From Caldifarciminota bacterium UBA3073 (lineage in GTDB: Bacteria; Hydrothermota; UBA3073): 20,869 nt of DNA. Of the stretch, positions 1-7,597 are shown piece by piece. The notes below the pieces were generated by a model, which worked only from the letters and a program-made list of their open reading frames with translations, had not been told where the DNA came from and made no database searches. Both the position numbers and the translations under genes were made by a program. The first letter of the stretch is position 1. Each line of letters opens with the position of its first letter. The DNA lies in NCBI GenBank assembly GCA_002366725.1, contig DFBT01000106.1, positions 7,128 through 27,996 of the forward strand, given 5' to 3'.

Positions 1-32
1 TAGACTGAGTTTGTACTCGGTATCTGTTTGTC

Positions 33-1742
33 TTACAAAGTCAAAATTAGCCTGGTTAATACTCGCCTTATTGCATCACATATCAATTTGCCACCGCCGA
101 ATGCGTGATATATAATTAAACCATGGGGATCGATAATAAAGCATTGTGGAACACCAAGTATATTGTATTTCTGCCAGATTTCTCTATTCAAGGGGACAAT
201 CCTGAATTTGAAGGGATGCGATTCCAAAAATTCCTCGTTAGAAGAACCTATTGCCCAAAAGATTACATTCTCATCTTTAAAATCATCGTAAATTTGGTTC
301 AAGTAAGGTATTTCGTTCATGCACGCCTTACAACTCCTGGACCAGAAATTAATTGCGATTAACTTACCCTCGTTTTCTGACAATCTCACTGTTTCACTAT
401 CAATATCGGTTAGCTCAAAATCGGGAGCCTTTCGATAGTCCGATTTTATTTTATCATATAACAAATGTAGATACTGCTTAAAACTTATATTATTGGCGTA
501 TTTTTCCTCATAAATCTTTTTAAGCATCGACTCTGACTCTGTGGTGTCACCGCCGATAAATGCCTTAAAGCAGAACTGTTCGGATTTATCCTGTTGCTCA
601 CGCTCGAAGAAAATCTTACCAAGTGTTGTATAGACCGGTACGGTTTCATTTGTGTATTCTGCAGCAGATAATGCTTTCTCGTAATTTTTTATAGCAAGTT
701 CCACATTACCTGTCTCTTCGTGAATCTCGCCCCGTAGTTTATGAAATTTAAGCCGATACTCTGGAACATGACCTCTGTGTTCATAAATGATTAAAAAGCC
801 TTGTTTTTCCAACGCAATCGCCTCATTGATTAAGTTTAATGCCTCATCGAGTTTTTGTGAATTCCTTAAGAGAACAGCCAAATAATAGAGAGGTGTCGGA
901 TTTTGTGGCTCGTAAGTGTGCCATGTTTTCAGCACTTTTTCAGCAATAGTGTCTGGTATATTCTCGAATTCCCAAGGAAAAGAGGTCGTCTCCCAGGAAA
1001 TTAGTTTCTCTGGATTCTGGTCAATGAACCCAATTATATAATTTTCGATTTCTTCTTTGATCTCTGGAGGTTCAGCCCGTGTCCTGCGTGCCATAACTAA
1101 TATCAGAGGTGAAGTGGAGTCCATTTCATACATCTTTCCGATAAACTTAAGTGCATTCTCATTTTCACCGAGCAAACTATAACCTTTGGCAACAAGATAG
1201 CAATCAAGTAGTGTTTGTGGGCTTTTATTCTCTAACTCGTTAATATAAGTTTTAACTTGCCCACTATCCTTTTCTTCGAAAAGAATATTACGCCATTTAA
1301 GAATAATTGCTCCTGTGGTATCGCCGAGCACTTCATCAGCTGGTTTTCCATTGGAAGCGTAGACCTTTATAAACTCATACGGAAGAAGAGAACATATAGT
1401 TTTTGAGTAATGCTTGCCTTTCACCTCAATAAATATTTCGATACTACCGCTGTCTATAACAATAGAGGGAGATTTGTATATACCGTTTTGACCACTAAAG
1501 TGTATCCATCCGCGTTTCTGTTCCCAAAAGGGATAACGGTAACTATAGTTGATAAAAAGTTCGCCCCTCTCTTCAGCGGGATGCAGCTCAATATAGAGGG
1601 TATCTCCCCACTGTGGCTGATCGGGTGTAATAATGAGTTCATCTTCTGAGAATAAGGGGGTATATGTGCCCAAAAAGAAAATAAATCCCAACAACACGCA
1701 AATTGAGGAGTTAACTACCCTATTGCCCGATAAACAATACAT
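33..1742 (-). CDS. Exported TPR protein with C-terminal TlpA-like thioredoxin domain
   Basis: 569 aa. The start is supported by GGAG about 6 bases before the ATG. Residues 1-32 form a signal peptide (R8, then a hydrophobic stretch at about 13-31), so the protein should act outside the cytoplasm. The middle has TPR-like helical pairs, clearest at about 283-312, 331-362 and 368-395 and weaker at about 176-208. Residues 437-569 are a redoxin domain: the APDFEL entry strand, INFW followed by CKAC (C471, C474), and the cis-proline loop GVPQ (P532). The family usually has W just before the first cysteine (FWASWC); here it is S470, and the dipeptide is KA rather than PP, so redox properties may differ. 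TlpA-like proteins reduce periplasmic disulfides, and fusion to TPRs suggests docking to a partner. It is last in the minus-strand run, 229 bases after the oligopeptidase. The domain call is firm; the substrate is unknown. Confidence 0.85.
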   Translation of the reverse strand: MYCLSGNRVVNSSICVLLGFIFFLGTYTPLFSEDELIITPDQPQWGDTLYIELHPAEERGELFINYSYRYPFWEQKRGWIHFSGQNGIYKSPSIVIDSGSIEIFIEVKGKHYSKTICSLLPYEFIKVYASNGKPADEVLGDTTGAIILKWRNILFEEKDSGQVKTYINELENKSPQTLLDCYLVAKGYSLLGENENALKFIGKMYEMDSTSPLILVMARRTRAEPPEIKEEIENYIIGFIDQNPEKLISWETTSFPWEFENIPDTIAEKVLKTWHTYEPQNPTPLYYLAVLLRNSQKLDEALNLINEAIALEKQGFLIIYEHRGHVPEYRLKFHKLRGEIHEETGNVELAIKNYEKALSAAEYTNETVPVYTTLGKIFFEREQQDKSEQFCFKAFIGGDTTESESMLKKIYEEKYANNISFKQYLHLLYDKIKSDYRKAPDFELTDIDSETVRLSENEGKLIAINFWSRSCKACMNEIPYLNQIYDDFKDENVIFWAIGSSNEEFLESHPFKFRIVPLNREIWQKYNILGVPQCFIIDPHGLIIYHAFGGGKLICDAIRRVLTRLILTL

Positions 1743-1786
1743 TTTTATCTCCTATAATTAATTAGTCATTCGTTTACCCTGCTTGT

Positions 1787-1873
1787 CCTGTTGAAGCGGA
1801 GCTATTCAACAGGGCCTGCCCTGTAGCGTTAGTGTACAGGGCCTGTCCCGTAGAAGCGAAGCTATTCAACGGG
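1787..1873. repeat. Array of three hairpins with GCG-starting 9-nt loops
   Basis: Three consecutive inverted repeats sit between the oligopeptidase and the TPR-thioredoxin gene. Arms are CCTGTTGAA/TTCAACAGG (1787-1795/1805-1813), GCCCTGTA/TACAGGGC (1818-1825/1835-1842) and CCCGTAGAA/TTCAACGGG (1847-1855/1865-1873, one mismatch). Each loop is 9 nt and begins GCG. Left arms recur about every 30 bases. There is no T-run, so these are not ordinary intrinsic terminators. Confidence 0.85.
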
Positions 1874-1949
1874 GTGAAATATGAGCTTGTGAACTATTTC
1901 ATCTGAGCAGTTGTCATCAGTCATTAACCTTTTTGTAATTTTTCAGTGA

Positions 1950-1968
1950 ATTTCGTGTATTTCGTGGG
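1950..1968. repeat. Dispersed repeat TTTCGTGTATTTCGTGGG, copy 1
   Basis: This 19-base stretch lies directly after the oligopeptidase stop codon (minus-strand sense). It matches 9597-9615 in 18 of 19 positions, so it is a small dispersed intergenic repeat. Confidence 0.7.
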
Positions 1969-1971
1969 CTT

Positions 1972-4104
1972 TTACCTCCTTATTCCAAATAAATCCAGGA
2001 TAAAGGCATATTTGAAGGCTACATCCCTCAAATAATTATACCGACCGGAAACACCGCCGTGTCCCGCGCCCATATTAGTTTTAAGTAGCAAGAGGTTTTT
2101 ATCGGTTTTCAGTGCTCTCAATTTTGCGGTCAATTTTGCCGCTTCCCAATATGACACCCGTGTATCGTTCAACCCGGTGATAATAAGCATATTGGGATAA
2201 TCTTTTGGTTCAACATTATCATATGGGGAATAGGATTTGATATAATCGTAATATTCTTTATCATTGGGATTACCCCATTCTTCATATTCTGCAACCGTGA
2301 GAGGTAATGAAGGATCAAGCATGGTATTCAGAACATCTACGAATGGCACATCTGCGATAACAGCTTTAAACAGGTCCGGTCTCATATTCGTTACGGCTCC
2401 CACAAGGAGTCCACCGGCACTTCCGCTCCCAATTATCAATTTATCACTCGATGTATATTTTTCGGCGATCAGGTGTTCTGCACAGGCGATGAAATCGGTG
2501 AAGGTGTTCTTTTTATTGAGTAGTTTACCCTCATCATACCAGTATCTGCCCATCTCTCCACCGCCTCGGATGTGGGCGATGGCACATACGAAGCCGCGAT
2601 CTAACAGACTTAACCGGTTAGAGTAGAAACAGGGGTCTACACTGCTGCCATAGGCGCCATAACCGTACAAAAACAGGGGATTACTGCCGTCTTTGACAAC
2701 CTCCTTCTTATAAACCAATGATATCGGAATCATGGTGCCGTCAGGGGCTCTGGCGAAAATTCTCTCCGACTGATAGAGAGATGGGTCATATCCGGGCACC
2801 TCATACTGCTTCTTTAATTCACGGGTTCTTTTATTCATATCGTAATCAAAAACCGACACCGGGGTAACCAGAGATGCATAGTTAAAACGAAGTAGATTGG
2901 TATTGAAATCCCTGTTTCGCCCGGGCAATATTGTATAAATTGGTTCGGGAAATTCAACATAATGAGATTCATTATTTCTCAGATCGACGATGCGTATTTT
3001 TTTAAGCCCGTTTTCTCGTTCGTAAAGCACCAGGTGGTTTTTAAAGACCTCGACGCCCTCAATTTTCACGGAATCACGGTGGGGAATAACCTCTTTCCAG
3101 TTTTCCCTGGAGGGGTCGGTCACAGAAACTTCTATCAGCTTGAAATTCTTCGCATTGTCATTTGTTAAGATGAAAAATTTATTCCCGTGGTGAGCAACAT
3201 AATACTTCATTTCATGTTGACGGGGGTGAATTATTCTGAAATCCTCCGTCGGACTATCAGCTTTTAGATAGCGCACTTCTGATGTGGTATTGCTTCCCAG
3301 GTTCATTATCAGATATTCTTTACTCTTTGTTTTCGATATGGAGAGAAAGAAGGCTTCGTCTTTTTCGCGATAGACAAGTATATCCTCTTGCGGATTAGTT
3401 CCCAATGTATGTCTGTAAAGCTCATACGGACGTTTTGTCTTATCCAGGACTGTATAGAAAATTGTCCTATTGTCATTTGCCCACCTTACAGAGTAACCCG
3501 TATTCGGAATTTCATCCTTGAATAGTTCACCCGTGCTCAAATTTTTAATATAAAGCGTAAATCTCTCCGAACCGGTCGTATCTACAGAATAAGCAACAAG
3601 CCGATGGTTTGGACTGACTCTAAATACACCAATATCAAAGTATTTATGTCCCACTGCAAGGGCATTCTCGTCGAGCAGTACCTCCTCTTCGGCATCGAGA
3701 TTACCCTTTTTTCGACAGTATATTGGATACTGCTTACCCTTCTCGGTTCGTGAATAATAGTAGTAATTATCAAGTTTCTCCGGAACGGAGAGGTCTGTTT
3801 CTTTGATTCTACTGAGAAGCTCTTTGTACAGGTGCTCCTGGAGTTTTTCTGTGTGCTTCATCACAGTCTCGGTATACCTGTTCTCATCTTCGAGATATTT
3901 GATTGCCTTTGGATTAGAACGGTCTCGCAACCAAAAATAATTATCCGTGCGAATATCACCAAATAGGGTATCCACTTTGGGGACAACCTCGGCAATGGGG
4001 GAAGTTACGCTTTGTGTGGTTGCACCTTCAGACCTCCCGGAGAGTACAAGGGTAAACAAAAGAATGAGTGATAGCGAGGTTATAGATATTGTCTCCTGTA
4101 ACAT
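1972..4104 (-). CDS. ptrB: Oligopeptidase B (S9A prolyl oligopeptidase family), exported form
   Basis: 710 aa. The ATG at 4104 is chosen because a perfect AGGAGG (4111-4116) lies 6 bases upstream; a GTG 24 bases earlier has no such site. The product is a serine peptidase cleaving short peptides, in this subfamily after Lys/Arg. The N-terminal two thirds is the seven-bladed beta-propeller; the C-terminal third is the alpha/beta hydrolase. The triad is visible: Ser562 in GSGSAGG, Asp647 in GLNDTRV, His682 in GAGHGG. The EYEEWGNP block carries the acidic residues linked to basic P1 specificity. Unusually for oligopeptidase B, residues 1-27 look like a signal peptide (LSLILLFTLVLSG), suggesting a periplasmic role. 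It follows umuC by about 92 bases holding two hairpins. Family call is firm; oligopeptidase B rather than prolyl endopeptidase is likely. Confidence 0.92.
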   Translation of the reverse strand: MLQETISITSLSLILLFTLVLSGRSEGATTQSVTSPIAEVVPKVDTLFGDIRTDNYFWLRDRSNPKAIKYLEDENRYTETVMKHTEKLQEHLYKELLSRIKETDLSVPEKLDNYYYYSRTEKGKQYPIYCRKKGNLDAEEEVLLDENALAVGHKYFDIGVFRVSPNHRLVAYSVDTTGSERFTLYIKNLSTGELFKDEIPNTGYSVRWANDNRTIFYTVLDKTKRPYELYRHTLGTNPQEDILVYREKDEAFFLSISKTKSKEYLIMNLGSNTTSEVRYLKADSPTEDFRIIHPRQHEMKYYVAHHGNKFFILTNDNAKNFKLIEVSVTDPSRENWKEVIPHRDSVKIEGVEVFKNHLVLYERENGLKKIRIVDLRNNESHYVEFPEPIYTILPGRNRDFNTNLLRFNYASLVTPVSVFDYDMNKRTRELKKQYEVPGYDPSLYQSERIFARAPDGTMIPISLVYKKEVVKDGSNPLFLYGYGAYGSSVDPCFYSNRLSLLDRGFVCAIAHIRGGGEMGRYWYDEGKLLNKKNTFTDFIACAEHLIAEKYTSSDKLIIGSGSAGGLLVGAVTNMRPDLFKAVIADVPFVDVLNTMLDPSLPLTVAEYEEWGNPNDKEYYDYIKSYSPYDNVEPKDYPNMLIITGLNDTRVSYWEAAKLTAKLRALKTDKNLLLLKTNMGAGHGGVSGRYNYLRDVAFKYAFILDLFGIRR

Positions 4105-4123
4105 TTGATACCTCCTAAGGTCG

Positions 4124-4166
4124 GTCACCCTTCAGGGTGACTACTGTCGGCACTATAAATAGTGCC
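4124..4166. repeat. Two tandem perfect hairpins between umuC and the oligopeptidase gene
   Basis: GTCACCC-TTCA-GGGTGAC (4124-4141) and GGCACTA-TAAA-TAGTGCC (4149-4166) are each a perfect 7-bp stem with a 4-nt loop. They lie just upstream of the oligopeptidase ribosome site (minus strand). Neither has a T-run on either side, so a role in RNA processing or partial attenuation is more likely than simple termination. Confidence 0.75.
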
Positions 4167-4196
4167 CCACCTTCACCGTAGGCTCGAAACTTTAAA

Positions 4197-5468
4197 TTAA
4201 GAGAGGTTCACCACCGGTATCTCACTCCACTGTGTGGTATATCGAGGAGACCTTCTTAACTGTCGCATCCCCCAGGAGCGTTTTATCCCGGCGGCGGCGA
4301 ACTGAATGGTATTGCTTCCCCATCTGGCATTTATCCGGTCCACAGTTTTCATCAGTGTTTTCCACCTATCACGAGAGCTGGATGTTCCGAACACATTAAG
4401 TTGTATTTTGTCCTCCGGCACGATACCCGTGAGCATAACACCCACTTTTTTATAGCGATAATTGGGTTTAAATATCTTATTCAGACACTTATGGGCACAG
4501 CGAATTAGTTCTGGAGTGTATGCCGTGGGTGTTGGAATCCGAGTGGATGAGGAATTTGAATATTGTGGACCATTGAAGCGACTTGTGGTCAAGAAAACCT
4601 GTATAAAAGAGGTAGCCGAGCTTTGTGCACGCAGCTTTTCAGCTGCGCGCGATACATAATCAGCTACCGCCTCTTTCAGTTCCGGTAATGTTTCTACCGC
4701 CCTGCCGAAAGACCGCGAGGATATAATCCCCTTTTTGGGGGCGGGAATCTCCTCCAATGAGATACAGGAAATACCCCGTAATTCTTTTACCGTGCGGAGT
4801 CCCATTATCGTCAGATTTTTTTTAACCCATTGGTCTGGCGCATTTTTGAGTTGTAAGGCGGTACAGATGCCGTATCGGTTGAGAAATTGTGTGTATTTTC
4901 TTCCAATGCCCCATACATCCGCCACATCTACGCCGTCCAATAGTTCATCGAGTTGCGGGTAGTCCGTAACATCCAATACACCTGCGTATCGGGGATACTT
5001 CTTGGCGACTTCATTGGCAACCTTGGCAAGCGTTTTTGTGTGACCTATTCCAATTGATACGGGGATACCGGTCCATTTTTTTTCAGTTGTCTTGATGTAT
5101 CTGGCATAGTCGGTAAGGTTCGCGGTGGTAAATCCCGTGAGTAGTAAAAATGCCTCGTCTATGGAATATATCTCCATGCGAGGGGCAAATCGTGTCAGTG
5201 CATCCATTACCCGTTGGGACATATCGCCGTATAGGGAATAGTTGGAGGAATAGACATATACACTGTGTTTTTTGAATAAATCCTTACATTTAAATGCGGG
5301 AATGCCCATCTTAATGCCCAATGCCTTTGCTTCATTTGAACGGGCAATCACACAGCCATCGTTATTGGACAGGACAACCACGGGTTTTCCCTCCAACCCG
5401 GGATTAAATACCCTCTCGCAGGAAACATAAAAATTATTGCAGTCCACCAATGCAAAAATCTCTTTCAT
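4197..5468 (-). CDS. umuC: Y-family DNA polymerase V catalytic subunit UmuC
   Basis: 423 aa, the usual UmuC length. It carries out error-prone translesion synthesis with processed UmuD. Visible features: the N-terminal metal-binding D9 in FALVDCNNFYVSCE; the second catalytic block YSIDEAF with D104 and E105; the SIGIGHTKTLAKVAN helix; the VWGIG helix-hairpin-helix at about 185-190; and a beta-clamp binding motif QLNVF at 356-360, matching the QLNLF of the E. coli protein. No clear Shine-Dalgarno site precedes the ATG. UmuD lies upstream on the same strand but 271 bases away across several repeats, whereas umuD and umuC normally overlap or nearly abut. It may therefore need its own promoter or read-through from umuD. 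Confidence 0.95.
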   Translation of the reverse strand: MKEIFALVDCNNFYVSCERVFNPGLEGKPVVVLSNNDGCVIARSNEAKALGIKMGIPAFKCKDLFKKHSVYVYSSNYSLYGDMSQRVMDALTRFAPRMEIYSIDEAFLLLTGFTTANLTDYARYIKTTEKKWTGIPVSIGIGHTKTLAKVANEVAKKYPRYAGVLDVTDYPQLDELLDGVDVADVWGIGRKYTQFLNRYGICTALQLKNAPDQWVKKNLTIMGLRTVKELRGISCISLEEIPAPKKGIISSRSFGRAVETLPELKEAVADYVSRAAEKLRAQSSATSFIQVFLTTSRFNGPQYSNSSSTRIPTPTAYTPELIRCAHKCLNKIFKPNYRYKKVGVMLTGIVPEDKIQLNVFGTSSSRDRWKTLMKTVDRINARWGSNTIQFAAAGIKRSWGMRQLRRSPRYTTQWSEIPVVNLS

Positions 5469-5500
5469 GGCTTGGATTTGTCAAGCAAAAATTGGACGCA

Positions 5501-5540
5501 CCTGCCTGTCCATACGGATCCGTAGGGACCGGTAGGCAGG
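5501..5540. repeat. Nested palindrome with TACGGATCCGTA core
   Basis: The core TACGGATCCGTA (5513-5524) is a perfect 12-bp palindrome. It is enclosed by GTCC/GGAC (5508-5511/5526-5529) and CCTGCCT/AGGCAGG (5501-5507/5534-5540), giving a long stem with a small bulge. It lies in the umuD-umuC gap. The left half recurs at 5658-5672 and 11391-11403. Confidence 0.85.
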
Positions 5541-5545
5541 GATTC

Positions 5546-5609
5546 ACCCCGTTAAATAATGTAACAATAAATATCAGAGCGTTCTTGAAACAGTTCTATT
5601 TAACGGGGT
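5546..5609. repeat. 13-bp perfect inverted repeat, ACCCCGTTAAATA arms
   Basis: Arms at 5546-5558 and 5597-5609 are perfect reverse complements around a 38-nt spacer. The right arm is nearly identical to ATTCAACGGGGT at about 1864-1875, so it belongs to the same dispersed family as the hairpin array near 1.8 kb. Confidence 0.8.
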
Positions 5610-5672
5610 AAACGCAGAAAAACACAGATAAATAAAAATCTAAAATCTTTGTGTTCTTGTCCATACGGATCC
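5610..5672. repeat. ACGCAG-type repeat followed by second TGTCCATACGGATCC copy
   Basis: Positions 5610-5640 hold AAACGCAGAAAAACACAGAT-like sequence of the same kind as at 12484 and 17888. Positions 5658-5672 repeat TGTCCATACGGATCC exactly as at 5507-5521. Further left, 5704-5716 (TATGTTTATACTT, then two bases and ATAGG) matches 17952-17964. Confidence 0.65.
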
Positions 5673-5739
5673 TTCGGGGCGCCTTGGTGGTTATAAATAC
5701 GGGTATGTTTATACTTCAATAGGTGTATCGAAAAAGGTG

Positions 5740-6192
5740 CTATACCGAATGAATAACATAAGTAACGACACCCCAGACCTCAAAGTCCATTTCTTCGGTG
5801 ACTTCGATGGGGTCACAGTTTGGATTTTCGGGTAGGAGATAGAGTTTGTCTTTGAGCTTTCGAATTCTCTTCACTGTGAAGTCGCCATCCAACACGGCGA
5901 GCACGATCTTGTTATCGGCGGGTTCCAACGCCCGGTCTACTATCAGAGTATCACCCGAATTTATGCCGGCATTGACCATGGAGCTTCCGTACACCTTCAC
6001 AAAAAATGTGGCGGCGGGGTGTTTGACCAAAGACTCGTTTAAATCCAATTTCTTGTCTATGTAGTCATCGGCGGGAGAGGGAAATCCCGCCGATATTTTG
6101 GCCAAATACAGGGGAAACTCCCGCTTGGTGCGCTTTTTAAAGCCCCATATCTCGGTCACATATATGTCTTTTTTTATGTCGGTCTCATCCAT
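5740..6192 (-). CDS. umuD: UmuD, self-cleaving accessory subunit of polymerase V (S24 peptidase)
   Basis: 150 aa. RecA-stimulated self-cleavage converts this LexA-like protein into the active partner of UmuC. The Ala-Gly scissile bond is visible at A35-G36 in ISAGFPSPADDY; E. coli UmuD has Cys-Gly there, while LexA has Ala-Gly. The catalytic dyad is Ser71 in YGSSM and Lys108 in DGDFTVKRI. The N-terminus has no helix-turn-helix, which favours UmuD over a LexA repressor. The upstream sequence contains an eight-unit octamer tandem repeat. No recognised LexA operator (CTGT-N8-ACAG or GAAC-N4-GTTC) is visible, so SOS control cannot be shown. It follows tldE by 97 bases on the same strand; umuC is 271 bases downstream. 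Confidence 0.92.
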   Translation of the reverse strand: MDETDIKKDIYVTEIWGFKKRTKREFPLYLAKISAGFPSPADDYIDKKLDLNESLVKHPAATFFVKVYGSSMVNAGINSGDTLIVDRALEPADNKIVLAVLDGDFTVKRIRKLKDKLYLLPENPNCDPIEVTEEMDFEVWGVVTYVIHSV

Positions 6193-6203
6193 AGTTATTC
6201 TTT

Positions 6204-6267
6204 AGAGTCGTAGGGTCTTAGGGTCTTAGGGTCATAGAGTCGTAGGGTCATAGGGTCCTGGTGTCGT
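6204..6267. repeat. Tandem octamer repeat, eight units of AGGGTCNT
   Basis: Eight units of exactly 8 bp fill 64 bp: AGAGTCGT, AGGGTCTT twice, AGGGTCAT, AGAGTCGT, AGGGTCAT, AGGGTCCT, GGTGTCGT. It sits between tldE and umuD, directly upstream of umuD in the minus sense, where umuD promoter or operator elements would be expected. Confidence 0.9.
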
Positions 6268-6289
6268 AGTCTTTGTACTGAATTGGTTG

Positions 6290-7597
6290 TTATTTTGTCG
6301 CCACGCTTACATCATCAAACAGCACGGCTGGATATGTTCCCATCGATGCCGGGTACAGAGTATCCTCGATTGCAACCACATTTTTCATCACCTCGTATAT
6401 ATTTCCCGCCACCATTGCGTCCTTAACATACCCAACTATCTCTCCGTTCTCCACATAAAGTCCCGGGCAAAGACCTATTGAGAAATCGCCGTTTGGAATA
6501 TTACCGCTGTGGGCTCCAAGTGCACCGGCAACGATAATTCCCCTATCGAGCGACCTTATAATTTCTGAAAGCGATTTATCGCCGGGCTTTATGAAAAGGT
6601 GATTGAGATGGGGATTTGGTTTTAGGGTAATTGTATCGCCTCCCCACCCTGAGCTCTTGAAGCCATGCCCCGTGGGTTTAGTATTTAGTTTGTTGGCATA
6701 ATGAAGGTCGTAATAAAAATTCTTCAACACGCCGTTTTCAACTATGGGAAAGTACTGACAGGGCGTACCTTCGTCATCGAAACTTCTTGCCCCCGGCCAT
6801 CTGTCGTTCAAGGGATCGTTATATATGGTGAGTTTACTATCAAATATCTGTTTACCTAATTTCCCTGAAATCGGCGATTCCTTTTGGTAAATGCTCTTAC
6901 CACTGGTAGCATGCCACAGCCTCCACATCAGGACATAGATAGTCTCCGGCAGGAAAAGCACCTTCATTTTGCCGCCCCTGGGACTTACCTCCTTTGCCGA
7001 CCCGTTGTAGGTATCCAGAACATACTTTAAACACGCGTCGGGTGTCTTTTTAAACTTCTTATAAATCCCCTCTCTACTGATTGAAGCATAACTACCGGGA
7101 TACATAATTGCAGTGTAGGTATAGTAATACGAGTAATCTGTAGAAAGATCGGTGCCGTTACTGTTCATAAGTCTCAACCTGTTTATCCCACATCCGGCAT
7201 ACAGATTGATCTGTCCCTCTGTCCGGGGTGCAAGTATATCACAAATCCTGTTACACTCATCCACTATGGTGTTGTTTTCGAGGCTCCCGATAGAGGGGTC
7301 GTATGTGTCGAGTTTCGGCAAATTCCCCGTCAGCGGCAGGTCAAATTCCGCCTCAACACCGCCCTTTAGAGAACTGAGGGCATTTTCTACGAACTCTTCC
7401 CGGTCGATGAGGTTTTTGGTGAACGCAAATCCGACTTTTCCATCCTTTATTATCCTGAGACTGAACCCCGATTGAAACTTGCTGTCAATGTCCTTGAGCT
7501 TTGCATTCTCAAATGAAACAGAATTGCTCGTCTCATCCAGAGAGTAAATCTCCACTTTATCGCTCACCTTTCTGGCAATTTGCATCAATCTTTCCAT
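6290..7597 (-). CDS. tldE: TldE/PmbA, partner of the TldD metalloprotease
   Basis: 435 aa, close to the usual about 450. TldD and TldE form a heterodimer that degrades unfolded peptides and, in several bacteria, processes peptide natural products (microcin B17 in E. coli). TldE lacks the zinc motif, and no HExxxH is present here. C-terminal family features are present: NFYYDLHYANKLNTKPTGHG and the GAHSGNIPNGDFSIG segment at about 360-380. The ATG shares its A with the TAA stop of tldD (TAATG), and a GGAGGT site lies inside the end of tldD, so the two are translationally coupled. No RiPP precursor is recognised nearby, so a general proteolytic role is the default. Confidence 0.93.
   Translation of the reverse strand: MERLMQIARKVSDKVEIYSLDETSNSVSFENAKLKDIDSKFQSGFSLRIIKDGKVGFAFTKNLIDREEFVENALSSLKGGVEAEFDLPLTGNLPKLDTYDPSIGSLENNTIVDECNRICDILAPRTEGQINLYAGCGINRLRLMNSNGTDLSTDYSYYYTYTAIMYPGSYASISREGIYKKFKKTPDACLKYVLDTYNGSAKEVSPRGGKMKVLFLPETIYVLMWRLWHATSGKSIYQKESPISGKLGKQIFDSKLTIYNDPLNDRWPGARSFDDEGTPCQYFPIVENGVLKNFYYDLHYANKLNTKPTGHGFKSSGWGGDTITLKPNPHLNHLFIKPGDKSLSEIIRSLDRGIIVAGALGAHSGNIPNGDFSIGLCPGLYVENGEIVGYVKDAMVAGNIYEVMKNVVAIEDTLYPASMGTYPAVLFDDVSVATK

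Noticed and set aside
1787..1873. Intrinsic transcription terminators
   Set aside because: Stems are good but no T-run follows on either strand. The same holds for the hairpins at 4124-4166 and 10242-10269.
6204..6267. CRISPR or telomere-like array
   Set aside because: The repeat units are 8 bp and directly adjacent, with no spacers, and lie internally between genes.
6193..6289. LexA/SOS operator upstream of umuD
   Set aside because: Neither CTGT-N8-ACAG nor GAAC-N4-GTTC is present on either strand; an unknown operator type cannot be excluded.
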